Source of the DNA: Haloquadratum sp.
GTDB taxonomy: Archaea > Halobacteriota > Halobacteria > Halobacteriales > Haloferacaceae
Reading direction: 5' to 3'
Assembly (NCBI GenBank): GCA_028275165.1
Contig: JAQCNF010000021.1
Span: 1-38,676 of the forward strand
Length of the DNA: 38,676 nt
Part shown: positions 27,133 to 36,782 of the stretch, piece by piece
Layout: the number at the start of each line of letters is the position of its first letter
How positions within the stretch are numbered: the first letter of the stretch is position 1
Made by a program: the position numbers and the translations under genes
Notes under the pieces: model-generated
Seen by the model: the letters and a program-made list of their open reading frames with translations, nothing else
The model's database searches: none
Told to the model about the DNA's origin: nothing

Positions 27133-28032
27133 TCACGCCTCCTCCTCTTCAGTGACTGTTCCAGCAACATATCCGGAGACATTCCCAAAGTTCATTGCAA
27201 TAGCAAGTGCTGCTGCTATTCCAAATACAATCAGAGATGACACCACATTTAATTCTGGCGCGTCTAAATTCTTAATTTTGCTAAACATCCATATGGTCAA
27301 TACGTTGGTGTTTGGTCCGCTTAGGAATAGCGCGCGAATATAATCCTCAAATGACCGAATCCAAGCAAACAGGAACCCGGCTCCAACGGCTGGTGCAATT
27401 ACCGGAAGTGTAATATCTTTGAATGTCTCCAGTGGACCAGCACCGAGGTCACGGGCGGCCTCCTCAAGCGACTCATCGAAGCTGTATAATCTGGCGGTAA
27501 CGATTAATAATACAAATGGAATTCCGTACAATGAATGCGCTAATACGACTGTCATGAAACCAGGAAGTATTCCAAGAATCTCTTGGAAATAAATCCGGAG
27601 CGACAATCCAAGCACGATTCCAGGAATCACCATTGGAATAATACCGAACGTCCGATAGAGTTCCTTGAATTTAAATGCATACCGAGTGAGCGCGAGACTT
27701 GCTAAAACGCCCAAGACAGTTGCAATTGACGCAGCAACGGTCGCAATCAACAAGCTTCCTTGTACTGCATTCCACATTGCTCCATCGGAGACCGTCACGG
27801 CATAGTTTGAGAGAGTAAATCCCTCAAACGGAAAGATCGTCGTGGTATTCTCAGCAAATGAGAGGAAGATCATGATTGCCAATGGAATCCAGAGGAATCC
27901 GATCAGGACAACTGCAGTGGTGTTAAGAGAGAGACTGAGTATCCGCTCAACGGTTCTAAAGTGCAACAACCCTGAGTGGCTCTCATGAGCTGTTTCATCT
28001 GTGTTTCGTGACTCCTGCGATTCAGTTGCCAT
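27133..28032 (-). CDS. potC: PotC-type ABC transporter permease
   Basis: 299 residues with six hydrophobic segments after an acidic N-terminal tail. The docking loop EEAARDLGAGPLETFKDITLPVIAPA is the EAA motif of the spermidine/putrescine-type permeases. SFEDYIRALFLSGPNTNVLTIWMFSKIK follows, typical of PotC. The gene starts one base after the potB stop. It closes the operon and ends in a Glu-rich tail (TEEEEA). The substrate class (polyamine or similar cation) is inferred from family only. Confidence 0.9.
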   Translation of the reverse strand: MATESQESRNTDETAHESHSGLLHFRTVERILSLSLNTTAVVLIGFLWIPLAIMIFLSFAENTTTIFPFEGFTLSNYAVTVSDGAMWNAVQGSLLIATVAASIATVLGVLASLALTRYAFKFKELYRTFGIIPMVIPGIVLGLSLRIYFQEILGILPGFMTVVLAHSLYGIPFVLLIVTARLYSFDESLEEAARDLGAGPLETFKDITLPVIAPAVGAGFLFAWIRSFEDYIRALFLSGPNTNVLTIWMFSKIKNLDAPELNVVSSLIVFGIAAALAIAMNFGNVSGYVAGTVTEEEEA

Positions 28033-28033
28033 G

Positions 28034-28963
28034 CTATCCTCCTCCGAGCTCTTCGATACTTACATACCGAAAGGTCAATACCATTGCAGCAACGATTGAT
28101 ATGAGGACGAACATTGAGGCGGCGCTCGCGTATCCGATCGCGTAGCCGCCATTCACGCGACCCTCAATGAGGATTCCAATCATTTGGACTTTTCCTTGAC
28201 CTAAGAAACGTGGTGTAATAAACGCCCCAACGCTGGGAACGAAGACAAATAGACTCCCTCCAACAATTCCTGGCGCGGTAAGTGGAAGAATATGATCTTT
28301 CATAACTGCGACTCGAGAGGCACCGAGATCACGGGCTGCATCGACAAGTGAAAAGTCGATCCCATCGAGACTCGCATACAGTGTCAGTAGCATGTATGGA
28401 AAATACGCATGTGTTAGTCCGACAATAATTGCAAACACCCCATAATTTAGGAGTTCGATTGGCTCGCTGATGAGTCCAATCGATAAGAGAGTGCTGTTCA
28501 GGACACCACCTTGTCCGAACATCAGAACCCACGAGTACGCTCGGACTAAGTACATAGTGAAAAACGGTAGCAGAACCAAGAAAATAACGACTTTGAACGT
28601 CTGCCCTCCGCGCTTAGCCAGCAGATACGCGAGTGGAAATGCAAGAGTAAGACAGAGAATCGTTGAAATAATAGCGATTCCATACGATAGCAAGAGCGCC
28701 TTGACAAATGGTGATTCCCAAAATCCAAGAGAGCTGTCGAATAAAGCCTGATAATTCTTCAGCGTGGGTTCGAAGATAATGTCATATGTCTCTCGGCTAA
28801 CTTCAAGGAAACTTACTATCACCATAAATATCATCGGAGCCAGTAGTAACAGCAAGATCCAGACAGTCGCTGGTCCCGCAGTAATAGCTACTTTTCCCTG
28901 TTTTGTGGTTAATATCTGGGACAGGCTCGAATGCAACTCCTCTGTTCGATCAGATATGGCCAT
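28034..28963 (-). CDS. potB: PotB-type ABC transporter permease
   Basis: 309 residues, six hydrophobic segments. The EAA docking loop is VDAARDLGASRVAVMKDHILPLTAPGI, then FVPSVGAFITPRFLGQGKVQMIG, both characteristic of PotB. Its ATG overlaps the solute-binding protein stop by one base (TAATG). It should pair with PotC to form the channel. Confidence 0.91.
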   Translation of the reverse strand: MAISDRTEELHSSLSQILTTKQGKVAITAGPATVWILLLLLAPMIFMVIVSFLEVSRETYDIIFEPTLKNYQALFDSSLGFWESPFVKALLLSYGIAIISTILCLTLAFPLAYLLAKRGGQTFKVVIFLVLLPFFTMYLVRAYSWVLMFGQGGVLNSTLLSIGLISEPIELLNYGVFAIIVGLTHAYFPYMLLTLYASLDGIDFSLVDAARDLGASRVAVMKDHILPLTAPGIVGGSLFVFVPSVGAFITPRFLGQGKVQMIGILIEGRVNGGYAIGYASAASMFVLISIVAAMVLTFRYVSIEELGGG

Positions 28964-30117
28964 TATGCAGACTTAACGGCTTCCCATGCGGACTCATATT
29001 CTTCTTCAACGTCGCTACTAATCGCCTTGAATGGAATCATCCCATCCAATCGCGATGGGTCGATACTTCCATAGAGACTGTTTTCTTCAGAGCTCAGCTC
29101 TTCAGATATTGCTGGATTAACACTGGGTGAGAAGCCGGCCTTCGCCAATGCTGCTCCGTTGTCAGGCGCAATGAATTCATTCACAACTTCCCATGCAGCG
29201 TCTTTATTTTCAGAGGCAGATGAAACGACGGCCGTCTCGTACCATGCCATAGCGCCCTCTTGTGGAACGACATACTCAACCCAATCGGCGCCCTGAGTAC
29301 GCATCTCGATAATCTCATTTCGGCCGCTATGTCCGACAAGGAAGTTCCCTTGTTGGAACTCTTGAATAAATGTCGGGTCGGATGAAATATATCCTTGCAA
29401 TCGTGGCTTCTGCTCGATGAGGCGGTCGCGCATCTGTTGGATCTGGTCTGTGCTGAAGGTCATACGATCACCCTCAAGTGCCTCTTCGAACCCCATGTAT
29501 AGTGCCGTCACTGGCATTGTTTTATTGGCCTCATCATACATGATGATTTCACCGTCGAGGTCAGCGTCAACATAGTCCTCTTCGAACATGATACTGTAAC
29601 TGGGTTCGTGGTCAGGGACCGAACGTGTATCATACGCATACCCATACCAACCGAATCGGACTGGGACGCCATGAACCGCACCATCAGCGCTGAATTGTGT
29701 TTCGGCCAGATTTTGGAACTTATCGTACATATCACCATAGGCTGTAACGATATCCCGATTGAGTGGCTCAATTAAATCCGCCTCGATAAAGTTTGGGACA
29801 AGATTATTATTTGGGACGGCAATATCGAATTGCTCGTCTTGGCCCGAGTTCCACTGAGTGAACATCTCTGAAGAGGAACTCGAAGGAGTGATTTCGATAT
29901 TCACGTCGAGCGTCTCCTCAATGTTCTCCTCCATTTCTTGATACTCTTCCCAGGTAATGATATTAATCGTTGGAGTGCTGCCGCCACCAGCACTTCCAGC
30001 ACATCCCGCAAGCCCGGCAATAGTCGCTGAGCCGGCAGCACTCAGGTATGTACGCCGAGAGAATCCATCTGTCGTCGTGTTCGTTTCAGAACTCGCAGTG
30101 TGTGTATCGTCCGACAT
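28963..30117 (-). CDS. potD: PotD-type solute-binding Tat lipoprotein
   Basis: 384 residues from the ATG at 30117; a longer frame from 30174 runs through the promoter. The signal starts DGFSRRTYLSAAGSATIAGLAGC, so a twin-arginine export signal with lipidated Cys is clear. The mature part begins INIITWEEYQEMEENIEETLDVNIEI and continues as a type II periplasmic binding protein of the PotD/PotF group, with FDIAVPNNNLVPNFIEADLIEPLN and VHGVPVRFGWYGYAYD. It captures the substrate outside the cell for PotBC. Exact ligand is unproven. Confidence 0.9.
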   Translation of the reverse strand: MSDDTHTASSETNTTTDGFSRRTYLSAAGSATIAGLAGCAGSAGGGSTPTINIITWEEYQEMEENIEETLDVNIEITPSSSSSEMFTQWNSGQDEQFDIAVPNNNLVPNFIEADLIEPLNRDIVTAYGDMYDKFQNLAETQFSADGAVHGVPVRFGWYGYAYDTRSVPDHEPSYSIMFEEDYVDADLDGEIIMYDEANKTMPVTALYMGFEEALEGDRMTFSTDQIQQMRDRLIEQKPRLQGYISSDPTFIQEFQQGNFLVGHSGRNEIIEMRTQGADWVEYVVPQEGAMAWYETAVVSSASENKDAAWEVVNEFIAPDNGAALAKAGFSPSVNPAISEELSSEENSLYGSIDPSRLDGMIPFKAISSDVEEEYESAWEAVKSA

Positions 30118-30139
30118 ACCTACAATGTGGCCAATCCGC

Positions 30140-30152
30140 ATTAATAAATCCC
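30140..30152 (-). promoter_or_regulatory. TATA-like box for potD
   Basis: On the minus strand ATTTATTAATG lies about 27 bases before the potD ATG at 30117. This gives potD-potB-potC a promoter of their own within the 130-base gap after potA, which would allow the binding protein to be made in excess over the ATPase. Confidence 0.5.
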
Positions 30153-30247
30153 CGCATCTATTCCGTTTTTGCATTCGGTGGTGCTAATTATGAAACGTGC
30201 ACATCAAATAGCGGTCATATGTAAGTGAGTGTATTATTTTACAACAG

Positions 30248-31300
30248 TTAATCAAACACGACCGGCGTGCCAGGCAGTATACTAATTGTCACTTGGTCAC
30301 CAATCTCGGCTGTATGTCCACTTCCCTGCGAAACAATCTGAATTGGTGAGAGATCTATATCTGGCTCCACGACATAGTTTGTCTGGTCGCCTTGAAAGAA
30401 CCGTTCGATCACAGTGGCCTCAACACCGGTATCACTCAACTGGAAATCCTCCGGTCGAATCGAGACTTGAACTTCCCCTGAGTGGCCATCTGCAGGGATC
30501 TCAATTCCCTCTGAACCTCCAATCTGGATCACCGCGTTATTTGAGTGGGTGACGACGGACCCTGTCAGGAGATTTGTGTCTCCAATAAACTCTGCGACAA
30601 ATTGCGTCGCAGGCTCTCGATATATCTTTTCTGGTGGTCCAATTTGCTCGATTTGACCTTCGTTCATCACAGCAATTCGATCACTGAGAGTCATCGCCAC
30701 TTCCTGGTCGTGAGTAACATAAAAGAATGCGCCATCAGTACGTTCGTGAATACGCCTGAGTTCAACTTGCATCTGTTTTCGTAACTTCCGGTCCAGACTG
30801 GAGAGTGGTTCGTCCAGCAACAGGACGGCTGGCTCGTTAATGAGTGCCCGAGCGAGTGCAACCCGTTGTTGTTGGCCTCCGGATAATTCGGTTGGATCTC
30901 TTTCCTCGAACTCTCCCAAATCAACCAGTTCGAGATACTCAGACACTCGGCGCTTTCGTTCCGATGCGTCAACGCCTCGTTTTTTAAGCCCGTATCCGAC
31001 GTTCTCACCAACAGTCATGTGTGGAAACAGCGATAATCGCTGAAATACGAGGTTCGTATCACGGGACTCGGGAGGAATTGCTGACATAGGCTGGCCCCCG
31101 ATTTGGAGGGTCCCGGCCGTCGGTTGCTCAAATCCACTTATCATCCGGAGCGTCGTTGTCTTGCCGCTTCCTGATGGACCGACGAGTGTAAAAAATTCTC
31201 CTTTGCGGACCTCGAAATTGACTCTCTCAACGGCGTCTACATCACCAAACGATTTTGAAATGCCATTTAGTTTGACTAACGACTCCTTTTGTATCGACAT
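30248..31300 (-). CDS. potA: PotA-type ABC transporter ATP-binding protein
   Basis: 350 residues. Walker A is GPSGSGKTT (41-49), Q-loop region NLVFQRLSLFPHMTVGENV, signature LSGGQQQRVALARAL, Walker B AVLLLDEPLSSLD, H-loop VTHDQ. The C-terminal ~110 residues form a TOBE-type regulatory domain (VSIRPEDFQL). This layout is shared by PotA, FbpC and CysA; the neighbouring PotBCD-like proteins decide the assignment. It is first in the order potA-potD-potB-potC, with a separate promoter before potD. Confidence 0.93.
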   Translation of the reverse strand: MSIQKESLVKLNGISKSFGDVDAVERVNFEVRKGEFFTLVGPSGSGKTTTLRMISGFEQPTAGTLQIGGQPMSAIPPESRDTNLVFQRLSLFPHMTVGENVGYGLKKRGVDASERKRRVSEYLELVDLGEFEERDPTELSGGQQQRVALARALINEPAVLLLDEPLSSLDRKLRKQMQVELRRIHERTDGAFFYVTHDQEVAMTLSDRIAVMNEGQIEQIGPPEKIYREPATQFVAEFIGDTNLLTGSVVTHSNNAVIQIGGSEGIEIPADGHSGEVQVSIRPEDFQLSDTGVEATVIERFFQGDQTNYVVEPDIDLSPIQIVSQGSGHTAEIGDQVTISILPGTPVVFD

Positions 31301-31388
31301 ACTGAGATAACACGGCTATGATTACAAGAACTTGGTGTCCAAGACTCGCTGCGACAGAATCACACACACCATGGTCGTCTAGCAGTGG

Positions 31389-32039
31389 TTATGACTTTCC
31401 AGCAGCGATACCAATCGTTCCCCACAGATGTGCCTCCTGGTTCGTCGTATTCATATGATCTTTCAGTGCTTGGTGTGCTATTTCTGTGCGTTTCTGAAGT
31501 TGAGTAAGCGGGTTGCTCTGTTTGAGATCGAATAATCTCTTATTGAGTTGTGCAAACCCAGCCAGTCCAATATTCGCTACTGTGTTTGACCCTGGAGTAA
31601 AGGAGGCAATTACAACTCTATCAGCGAGGTCGCACCAGTTTTTGATAACGCTGTATGGGTCGGGGAACAGTGACGAAACGAACGTTGCGAGGACAGCGTC
31701 GGCTGAATGCACAGGCGGCTCTGTCGCATCTGCTTGGACCAACTCAATGCATGAGTTCATCTGCTTATCCGCCCGGGCCTTTGCTCGACCCAGCATGTTG
31801 GCACTGATATCGACTCCAACCGCCTTTCCTGAGGGGCCAATCGCTTCCTGCAGTTTAACGATATTTATCCCAGGCCCACACCCAAATTCAACGACTGTCT
31901 CGCCTGTGTCAAGTTCTAATGCTTCTATACACCGCTGACGGATACCCCCAACCGAGGCAGTCAAACGAGCAAACCAATCATACGGCCGCGCCCATGCATC
32001 ATATCCGTGCTGAATATGCCTGATATGAGCTGGTTTCAT
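31389..32039 (-). CDS. class I SAM-dependent methyltransferase
   Basis: 216 residues. Motif I, VVEFGCGPGINIVKL, and motif II, AVGVDISANMLGRAKAR, show the Rossmann-like SAM pocket; VQADATEPP is the adenine-contacting acidic loop. The N-terminal start HIQHGYDAWARPYDWFARL is like small UbiE/arsenite-type methyltransferases, but the substrate is not evident. It overlaps the upstream Cys-rich protein gene by four bases (ATGA), so the two are coupled and likely act together. Confidence 0.9.
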   Translation of the reverse strand: MKPAHIRHIQHGYDAWARPYDWFARLTASVGGIRQRCIEALELDTGETVVEFGCGPGINIVKLQEAIGPSGKAVGVDISANMLGRAKARADKQMNSCIELVQADATEPPVHSADAVLATFVSSLFPDPYSVIKNWCDLADRVVIASFTPGSNTVANIGLAGFAQLNKRLFDLKQSNPLTQLQKRTEIAHQALKDHMNTTNQEAHLWGTIGIAAGKS

Positions 32040-32836
32040 TCTGGTGGCACAGTGGTCTCACGCGAGAGATCGTCCGGGTCTGTTTTTGGCCACCACTGCT
32101 CAGGGCTCGAACGAGAGACAGCTGAATAACATTGTGTCGCACTGTCGCACCCTCGAGGCCGTTGATAATCGATACCACGCTTTTGGAGATACCGAACATA
32201 TCCATCATCGACACGATCGAGCTTTTCATGACATACAGTCCGTTTGCCATATATCGTTGAACCAACGTTCCGGTATGGACAGGTGAATGTTGTTGTTTCA
32301 CACCCCCCTGTGGTGTTTATTGAGTCGATTTCAACTCCGACGACCTGATAAGCAAACCGGAGTCGTCGCACTATGGCACTGGGAGAGGATGCGCCAGCGA
32401 ACAACACAAATCCAAATAAATATCCCAAACGGTTGAGTAACCGTTCATCTGCTGTCAGGTCATCGAGATCCTGCTCTACCGTATTTCGGACGGACGCATA
32501 CCACTCGCTCACATTGTGCACGACTGGCTCATCATCTGCCACTTGTCGAAGCCTCTGCTGTCGGTCTGTGAGTGGTGCAGCACCATCCGATAGTCGATAT
32601 GAGGGAACTGCCTCAAGATGAGCGATTACTTCTTCACGAAGAACTTTACCTGAGATATACTGCTCTATTTTTTCCTCCAACTGAGGGAACCAATCTTGAT
32701 GTATTTGGTTATATGTCAGCTCAATTTCTGAATCTCCATTACCAAACGTACTCGCAGACTCAGGTTCAGGGAATGCAGACATGAGGGACCGCAGTCGCGA
32801 AGATTCTGAGGGAATCATCACTAGTTCGTGTTCCAT
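32036..32836 (-). CDS. unrecognised protein with a SufR-like cysteine pattern
   Basis: 266 residues, no membrane span. The N-terminal two thirds are acidic and helical. The C-terminal part has Cys at 179, 186, 202, 230 and 236. The stretch TCPYRNVG...TVCHEKLDRV...PRGCDSATQC gives C-x15-C-x27-C-x5-C, close to the metal- or FeS-binding tail of SufR/COG2345 regulators (CP[FY]R...C...C). No clear helix-turn-helix was found at the N-terminus, so I do not name it a regulator. It overlaps the methyltransferase gene by four bases and stands first in that two-gene unit. Family unknown; metal binding is inference. Confidence 0.8.
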   Translation of the reverse strand: MEHELVMIPSESSRLRSLMSAFPEPESASTFGNGDSEIELTYNQIHQDWFPQLEEKIEQYISGKVLREEVIAHLEAVPSYRLSDGAAPLTDRQQRLRQVADDEPVVHNVSEWYASVRNTVEQDLDDLTADERLLNRLGYLFGFVLFAGASSPSAIVRRLRFAYQVVGVEIDSINTTGGCETTTFTCPYRNVGSTIYGKRTVCHEKLDRVDDGYVRYLQKRGIDYQRPRGCDSATQCYSAVSRSSPEQWWPKTDPDDLSRETTVPPE

Positions 32837-33667
32837 GCTACTGTGCGAAATCGAATATAGCTCACGGTAGTCTGAAACAAGCGACTCTACAGGCGGTGCA
32901 GGCCGTGTGCCTTAGAATTGAATGGAGATCTTCAACTTCGAGTTACATCACCTCACCTCAGTTCAGTTCAGTTCAGTTCAGTTCAGCTTCTGTAATGACT
33001 CCGGGTTGATCTCTGTGGTCCTGAGAGAGAAGACATACACTCTCACGAGCACGCCCTGCTCCGGTTCAGTATACCGATGTGTATGGGGCAACAGTTGCTG
33101 GCACTGTAATTGTCTTGAGTCGAAACGGAACGCGTCAACTGGGGTTCCAAGCCTGACTGGGTTCGCACATATACACTGGTCAGATTACCAACAACTGGTA
33201 AGGATCAAGAAATTCTCGGGCGTGAACTCGACTTATTTGAGGGCAATGCTCACTGCTAACAAACGATGGGGGTGAATCACTAAACACAGTGGACGAGCCA
33301 ATGACACAGGCTCAGGCCCTCTCATCAAAACACTCGTGTCCACGATCGCAATGCAGAGTGACAACGAGAGCGTACCTCAGGACACCAACTAGAATGTTGT
33401 GGTGTTGCTGAATGAGGTACGATGAGTTAACGACAGTGGATGCTGTGTCAACGTTGGAGACGTGTTGAGCAGGGCGCTGGCCCTATCAAAACACTGCATA
33501 GCGCTTCGCTGATGTTGACGCATTCATTAATCATGACACCAATCACGGGGTCGCCGGGACTCAGGAAACCACAAGACACACGCCTTTATCACACTCTTCA
33601 GATGGATGACACAGGCGAGACGGTTCCCGTCACTGTTGTGGATAAGTACCCACTAGCAGAAACGCAC
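32837..33667. other. 830-base gene-free stretch with a pentanucleotide tract
   Basis: A short tandem array of five GTTCA units occupies 32961-32985. The rest has no convincing gene; a 77-codon frame (33440-33673) ends with a mildly protein-like DDTGETVPVTVVDKYPLAETHL that might be the tail of a lost gene, and overlaps the stop of the next gene by six bases. No start signal or promoter supports it. Confidence 0.4.
32961..32985 (+). repeat. (GTTCA)5 tandem repeat
   Basis: Five perfect GTTCA units lie in non-coding DNA upstream of the Cys-rich gene (which reads away from it). A weaker run, TGAACTGAACTGAGC on the plus strand, is at ~16780. Simple repeats of this kind are rare in haloarchaeal spacers and arise by slippage. 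Confidence 0.9.
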
Positions 33668-34816
33668 CTATGAAGTAGTGTTTGAGGTAGTGTTCGAACG
33701 AGCACGTGAAGGTTCAACAATCGGATTGACACCCACACCGCCTGTCATCCAGCATCCCTCATACGGCTCCTGTGATATCTTCTGCATCTGAAATTCATAT
33801 TCGCCGGTCACACTGCCATTCCTTCGTGTCGTGACTGTAACCTCAGCAAAGTTATCGGTGTACTGGTCTGGTTCGAACTCTGCAGATGTGTGACGAAGCA
33901 GGGGGGCATATGGCTCACTTTTGACGATACTCACAAATCTGGAGAACGAGTCAATCGCTTCCCGATTGCGTGGAGTCGCAAACTGTCGAACCACCCAGAG
34001 TCCATCATTTGTATTGTTATTATTATGCTTCATCGCGTTCACCTGTATCTGCACCACGTGAAGAAAGGAACGTTGACAGTTGGGTCGGGGCCGGACATTC
34101 CGGTCTGCATATAATTCTATGCCGTTAGCGGCAAGCGGTTCATCAATATCATCGTTTGGAATCGCCTCATCCTCAGCGGCCGACTGTGCCGATTGGGTCG
34201 CGTTTGTTACATTTGGTGATGATATCTCCTCAAATGATGGGTCTTCACCACTAAGACCCATACTTCCGGCCGTAACTCCAAGCATGACGACCACTCCAAC
34301 AATCATCAGTGACTGGATATCTTTCTTTTCAAACGGCTGTTTTTCGACCAGTCGAGTTGCATCTAATGTAGTCTGACTTTGTTGCTGCTTTTCCGTCTTC
34401 CCAGCAGGTTCGTCTTGGTCATCCTGTCGATACTGCTCAGCCCATACAGGCTGAGCAAAAAATTGCTCCGCGATCGTGTTCGCTGTCTCTGGTTCCATTC
34501 CGAATAAGAGACGATTGCGAAGATCATCTTCTCGGATTATGTGTGTCTCGATCTCATCTTGATCAACGGCAGCGTCTGGACAGAACACGACATCACCCTC
34601 AGAGGCCAATTGCGTGAGTCGTGATATATCCGTATGAACAAACAGTCGCTTGGTCTCGGCTTCCTCTGGGTGAGATGGGGCAGATGGTTCAACGACAGTT
34701 ATCGACTCGCCTGAGCGGAGATATAATGACTCAAGAAATGCTGACAGCTGTTGACGATTGAGGCTGTCGATCAAATGTTTGAATGCCTGCAGTGGAATCG
34801 GAGCACGCCGAGTCAC
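33668..34816 (-). CDS. unrecognised one-span membrane protein
   Basis: 382 residues. The N-terminal ~160 form a soluble acidic domain (FKHLIDSLNRQQLSAFLESLYLRSGE, then FVHTDISRLTQLASEGDVVFCPD), possibly an endonuclease-like or sensor fold. Residues ~172-188 (LMIVGVVVMLGVTAGSMG) form a single membrane span. The following ~195 residues would face outside: a disordered Asn/Ala/Glu linker then a compact domain with LWVVRQFATPRNREAIDSFSRFVSIV and EYEFQMQKIS that resembles small NTF2-like (DUF4864-type) folds, ending in a Thr/Ser/Asn tail. I recognise no named function. Monocistronic. Confidence is in the gene, not in the fold names. Confidence 0.8.
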   Translation of the reverse strand: MTRRAPIPLQAFKHLIDSLNRQQLSAFLESLYLRSGESITVVEPSAPSHPEEAETKRLFVHTDISRLTQLASEGDVVFCPDAAVDQDEIETHIIREDDLRNRLLFGMEPETANTIAEQFFAQPVWAEQYRQDDQDEPAGKTEKQQQSQTTLDATRLVEKQPFEKKDIQSLMIVGVVVMLGVTAGSMGLSGEDPSFEEISSPNVTNATQSAQSAAEDEAIPNDDIDEPLAANGIELYADRNVRPRPNCQRSFLHVVQIQVNAMKHNNNNTNDGLWVVRQFATPRNREAIDSFSRFVSIVKSEPYAPLLRHTSAEFEPDQYTDNFAEVTVTTRRNGSVTGEYEFQMQKISQEPYEGCWMTGGVGVNPIVEPSRARSNTTSNTTS

Positions 34817-34933
34817 AGATAGCTTCTATCAGTAATGTGTGGTGTGAGTGCTATGAGTGTTCCCCTTGCAGTTAGGTGACACTCACATATGAGCTTGCGT
34901 TCTACAGGTAGCACAGGGGTGAACTACCCCACC

Positions 34934-36218
34934 CTACTCAGCCGCTGACGCGACTTCGTTGAGGGTAGGGCTTCCTGTTTCGACGACGGTGTCAGACGGC
35001 ATCTGACAGCCCGTGAGATTCTCTCTCACGAACGCGCTTTCCATCCACAACATCGAAAGCACCCGATGAAGTGAACAGAGCGAGCGCAGTCTCCACAGGC
35101 GTCGTGGCTTCGGACTGTCCCAGTCCTCGCTTCTCAAACCCACGCGACAAAATATTCACCGCAGCGTTCGCATCTCTATCCAGGTTAAATCCACAGGCAG
35201 GACACGAGTGTTCACGCACCCACAACGGTTTGTCTGACTCGACACCACACGAAGCACACTCTTTGGTCGTCCCCGTAGGCTCTACCTCAATAAGGTGCGT
35301 GCCTTCTCGCTTACACTTATGTCGGGGCATCGTGGTGAACGTATTCCACGCTGACGATGCAGTATTCTGACTGTTTCCAGCCGACTCCAACATCGACTTC
35401 ACGTTCAAATCTTCAACAGCTACCACGTTGTACTCGGTAGCGTCATAGTTCGAGAGTTTGTGCAGGAAGTCGTGGCGTTTCCGCCTGAGTTGCTGGTGGC
35501 ACTCGGCCGCTTTCAAGCGTTGTTTCTCCCGGTTGTTCAAGCCTTATTGTTTCCGCGAGAGCGTTGTTCGCGCTTGAGGCGTTCTCGTTCGTTTTGCAGC
35601 TCAAGTGGGCCGACAGCACGTCCGTTTCGTGAGCGTACTTGAGGATACCAACGTCAATTCCAACGCAACGGTCAGGATTCTCTGGTTTCTTGGGTTCTTT
35701 TTTGCTTCGACAGCAAAGGGAGCGTACCACTCACCAGTCCGTTCTTTCTTGAGACAGACCTCTTGTGACCTCACCGGGGATTTCACGGTGAGAGCTGACT
35801 GGAATGTCTGCGAGCTTGGAGAGCGACAGTACGGTCTGACTATTCCTCTTGTCGAACTCGAAGCCAGACTGAACGTAGGTGAAACTCCGAAACTCCAGAG
35901 GTAGCTTCCAGTTGAGACTTCCGACGCTATAGCCGTTCTGTTTGAGTTGTGAGAGTGCTTTGATGCCATCTTCGATTCGCATCACGGAAGCTCATGCAAC
36001 AGTTGAGTACAGCTCAGTAAGCTCGTCCCACCAGTCTTTGAGGTCTGGGAGTTGGTCACGGAATTGGCGCACTCGTTGGTTAAGCGTTCTCGCTGAGGGA
36101 TTTGCTCGAACTCGGTGAGCGCGTGGTTGTACAGTTGCCGACAGGTATTGCGGTGGTAGTCCAACGTCTCTTGCTGTGCTTCAGTCGGGTGAAGGCGATA
36201 CCTGTCGGCGTAGTGCAT
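34934..36218 (-). pseudogene. tnpB: tnpB (IS200/IS605 OrfB), near full length but frameshifted
   Basis: From the ATG at 36218 the frames, taken in turn, cover a whole TnpB: MHYADRYRLHPTEAQQETLDYHRNTCRQLYNHAL, then MMRIEDGIKALSQLKQNGYSVGSLNWK, KKERTGEWYAPFAVE, RCVGIDVGILKYAHETD (RuvC-I Asp), VVAVEDLNVKSMLESAGNSQNTASSAW (RuvC-II Glu), CASC...CPAC zinc ribbon, LDRDANAAVNIL (RuvC-III Asp) and the tail TVVETGSPTLNEVASAAE. All three catalytic acids and all four zinc cysteines are still there, but at least four frameshifts split the gene. It follows an intact DUF2080 gene by four bases. The element has no tnpA of its own. Confidence 0.92.
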
Positions 36219-36222
36219 CGTG

Positions 36223-36363
36223 TTACTTGTCGGGTTCTGTGGTTCGGACAATTTTCACATCCCCACCATGCCAGTCTTTCGGGACGAGAACATGTGCGCC
36301 ATTGCCGGTAGGCGTGACCTCACCCTCAATGACTTCGTGACCTTCGATTGCATGTCTATCCAC
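36223..36363 (-). CDS. DUF2080 family transposon-associated small protein
   Basis: 46 residues from a GTG at 36363 (DRHAIEGHEVIEGEV start); the frame is open further upstream but the family begins here. GEVTPTGNGAHVLVPKDWHGGDVKIVRT is the DUF2080 signature. In haloarchaea this protein is often encoded just before tnpB of IS1341-type elements and may help or restrain it; its job is not proven. Here it is undamaged, four bases upstream of the broken tnpB. Confidence 0.8.
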   Translation of the reverse strand: MDRHAIEGHEVIEGEVTPTGNGAHVLVPKDWHGGDVKIVRTTEPDK

Positions 36364-36782
36364 GCTATCGTGTAGACACTGGTTGTGGGTCTGTGCGTCT
36401 CCTATAGAGCAGTGTATGCGAGATGATGACGGCACTGTATCCACGCCTTACTCGCTCCCTGCAGTCGCTCTTGAGGACGGGGGCTTAGTGCCTGCTAACC
36501 GGTAAATACGAGACGTCCGCTCAGCCGAGCTGAAACGAATGCTCCACCTCACGTCTCAAGCGGCTGTGGTCCCGACAAGTGGGTCGGGCCTTGTGGACCT
36601 CTTGCCCCTTGCTGATTTGGAGGGGCTGTTTACTCAAAGTCTGCAGGAAGCCTCGAAATCGAACGGGAATCGAAGATGTGAGCTCCCGTGACGACTCTGA
36701 ATCGGCCCTCTCGATCCACTTGAGTCCGACCCAGGGGAGTCTACCGTGGGATTTTACATCATTTTAGTCATAACTGTGCTAT
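36364..36782. other. IS-derived spacer with repeat shared with 14317-14370
   Basis: The segment at 36641-36700 (GCCTCGAAATCG, CGGGAATCGAAGATGTGAGC, TCCCGTGACGAC) matches that at 14317-14370 in a diverged form, and holds a CGGGA...TCCCG stem. Around 36476-36488 the plus strand reads GACGGGGGCTTAG, another hairpin-like IS motif. No gene. Confidence 0.45.

Noticed and set aside
32961..32985. Possible CRISPR-like array from repeated GTTCA
   Set aside because: Five direct pentamers without spacers; a simple slippage repeat.
33440..33673. 77-codon plus-strand frame before the one-span protein gene
   Set aside because: No promoter, ribosome site or family; overlaps the convergent gene's stop. Possibly a gene tail but not supportable.
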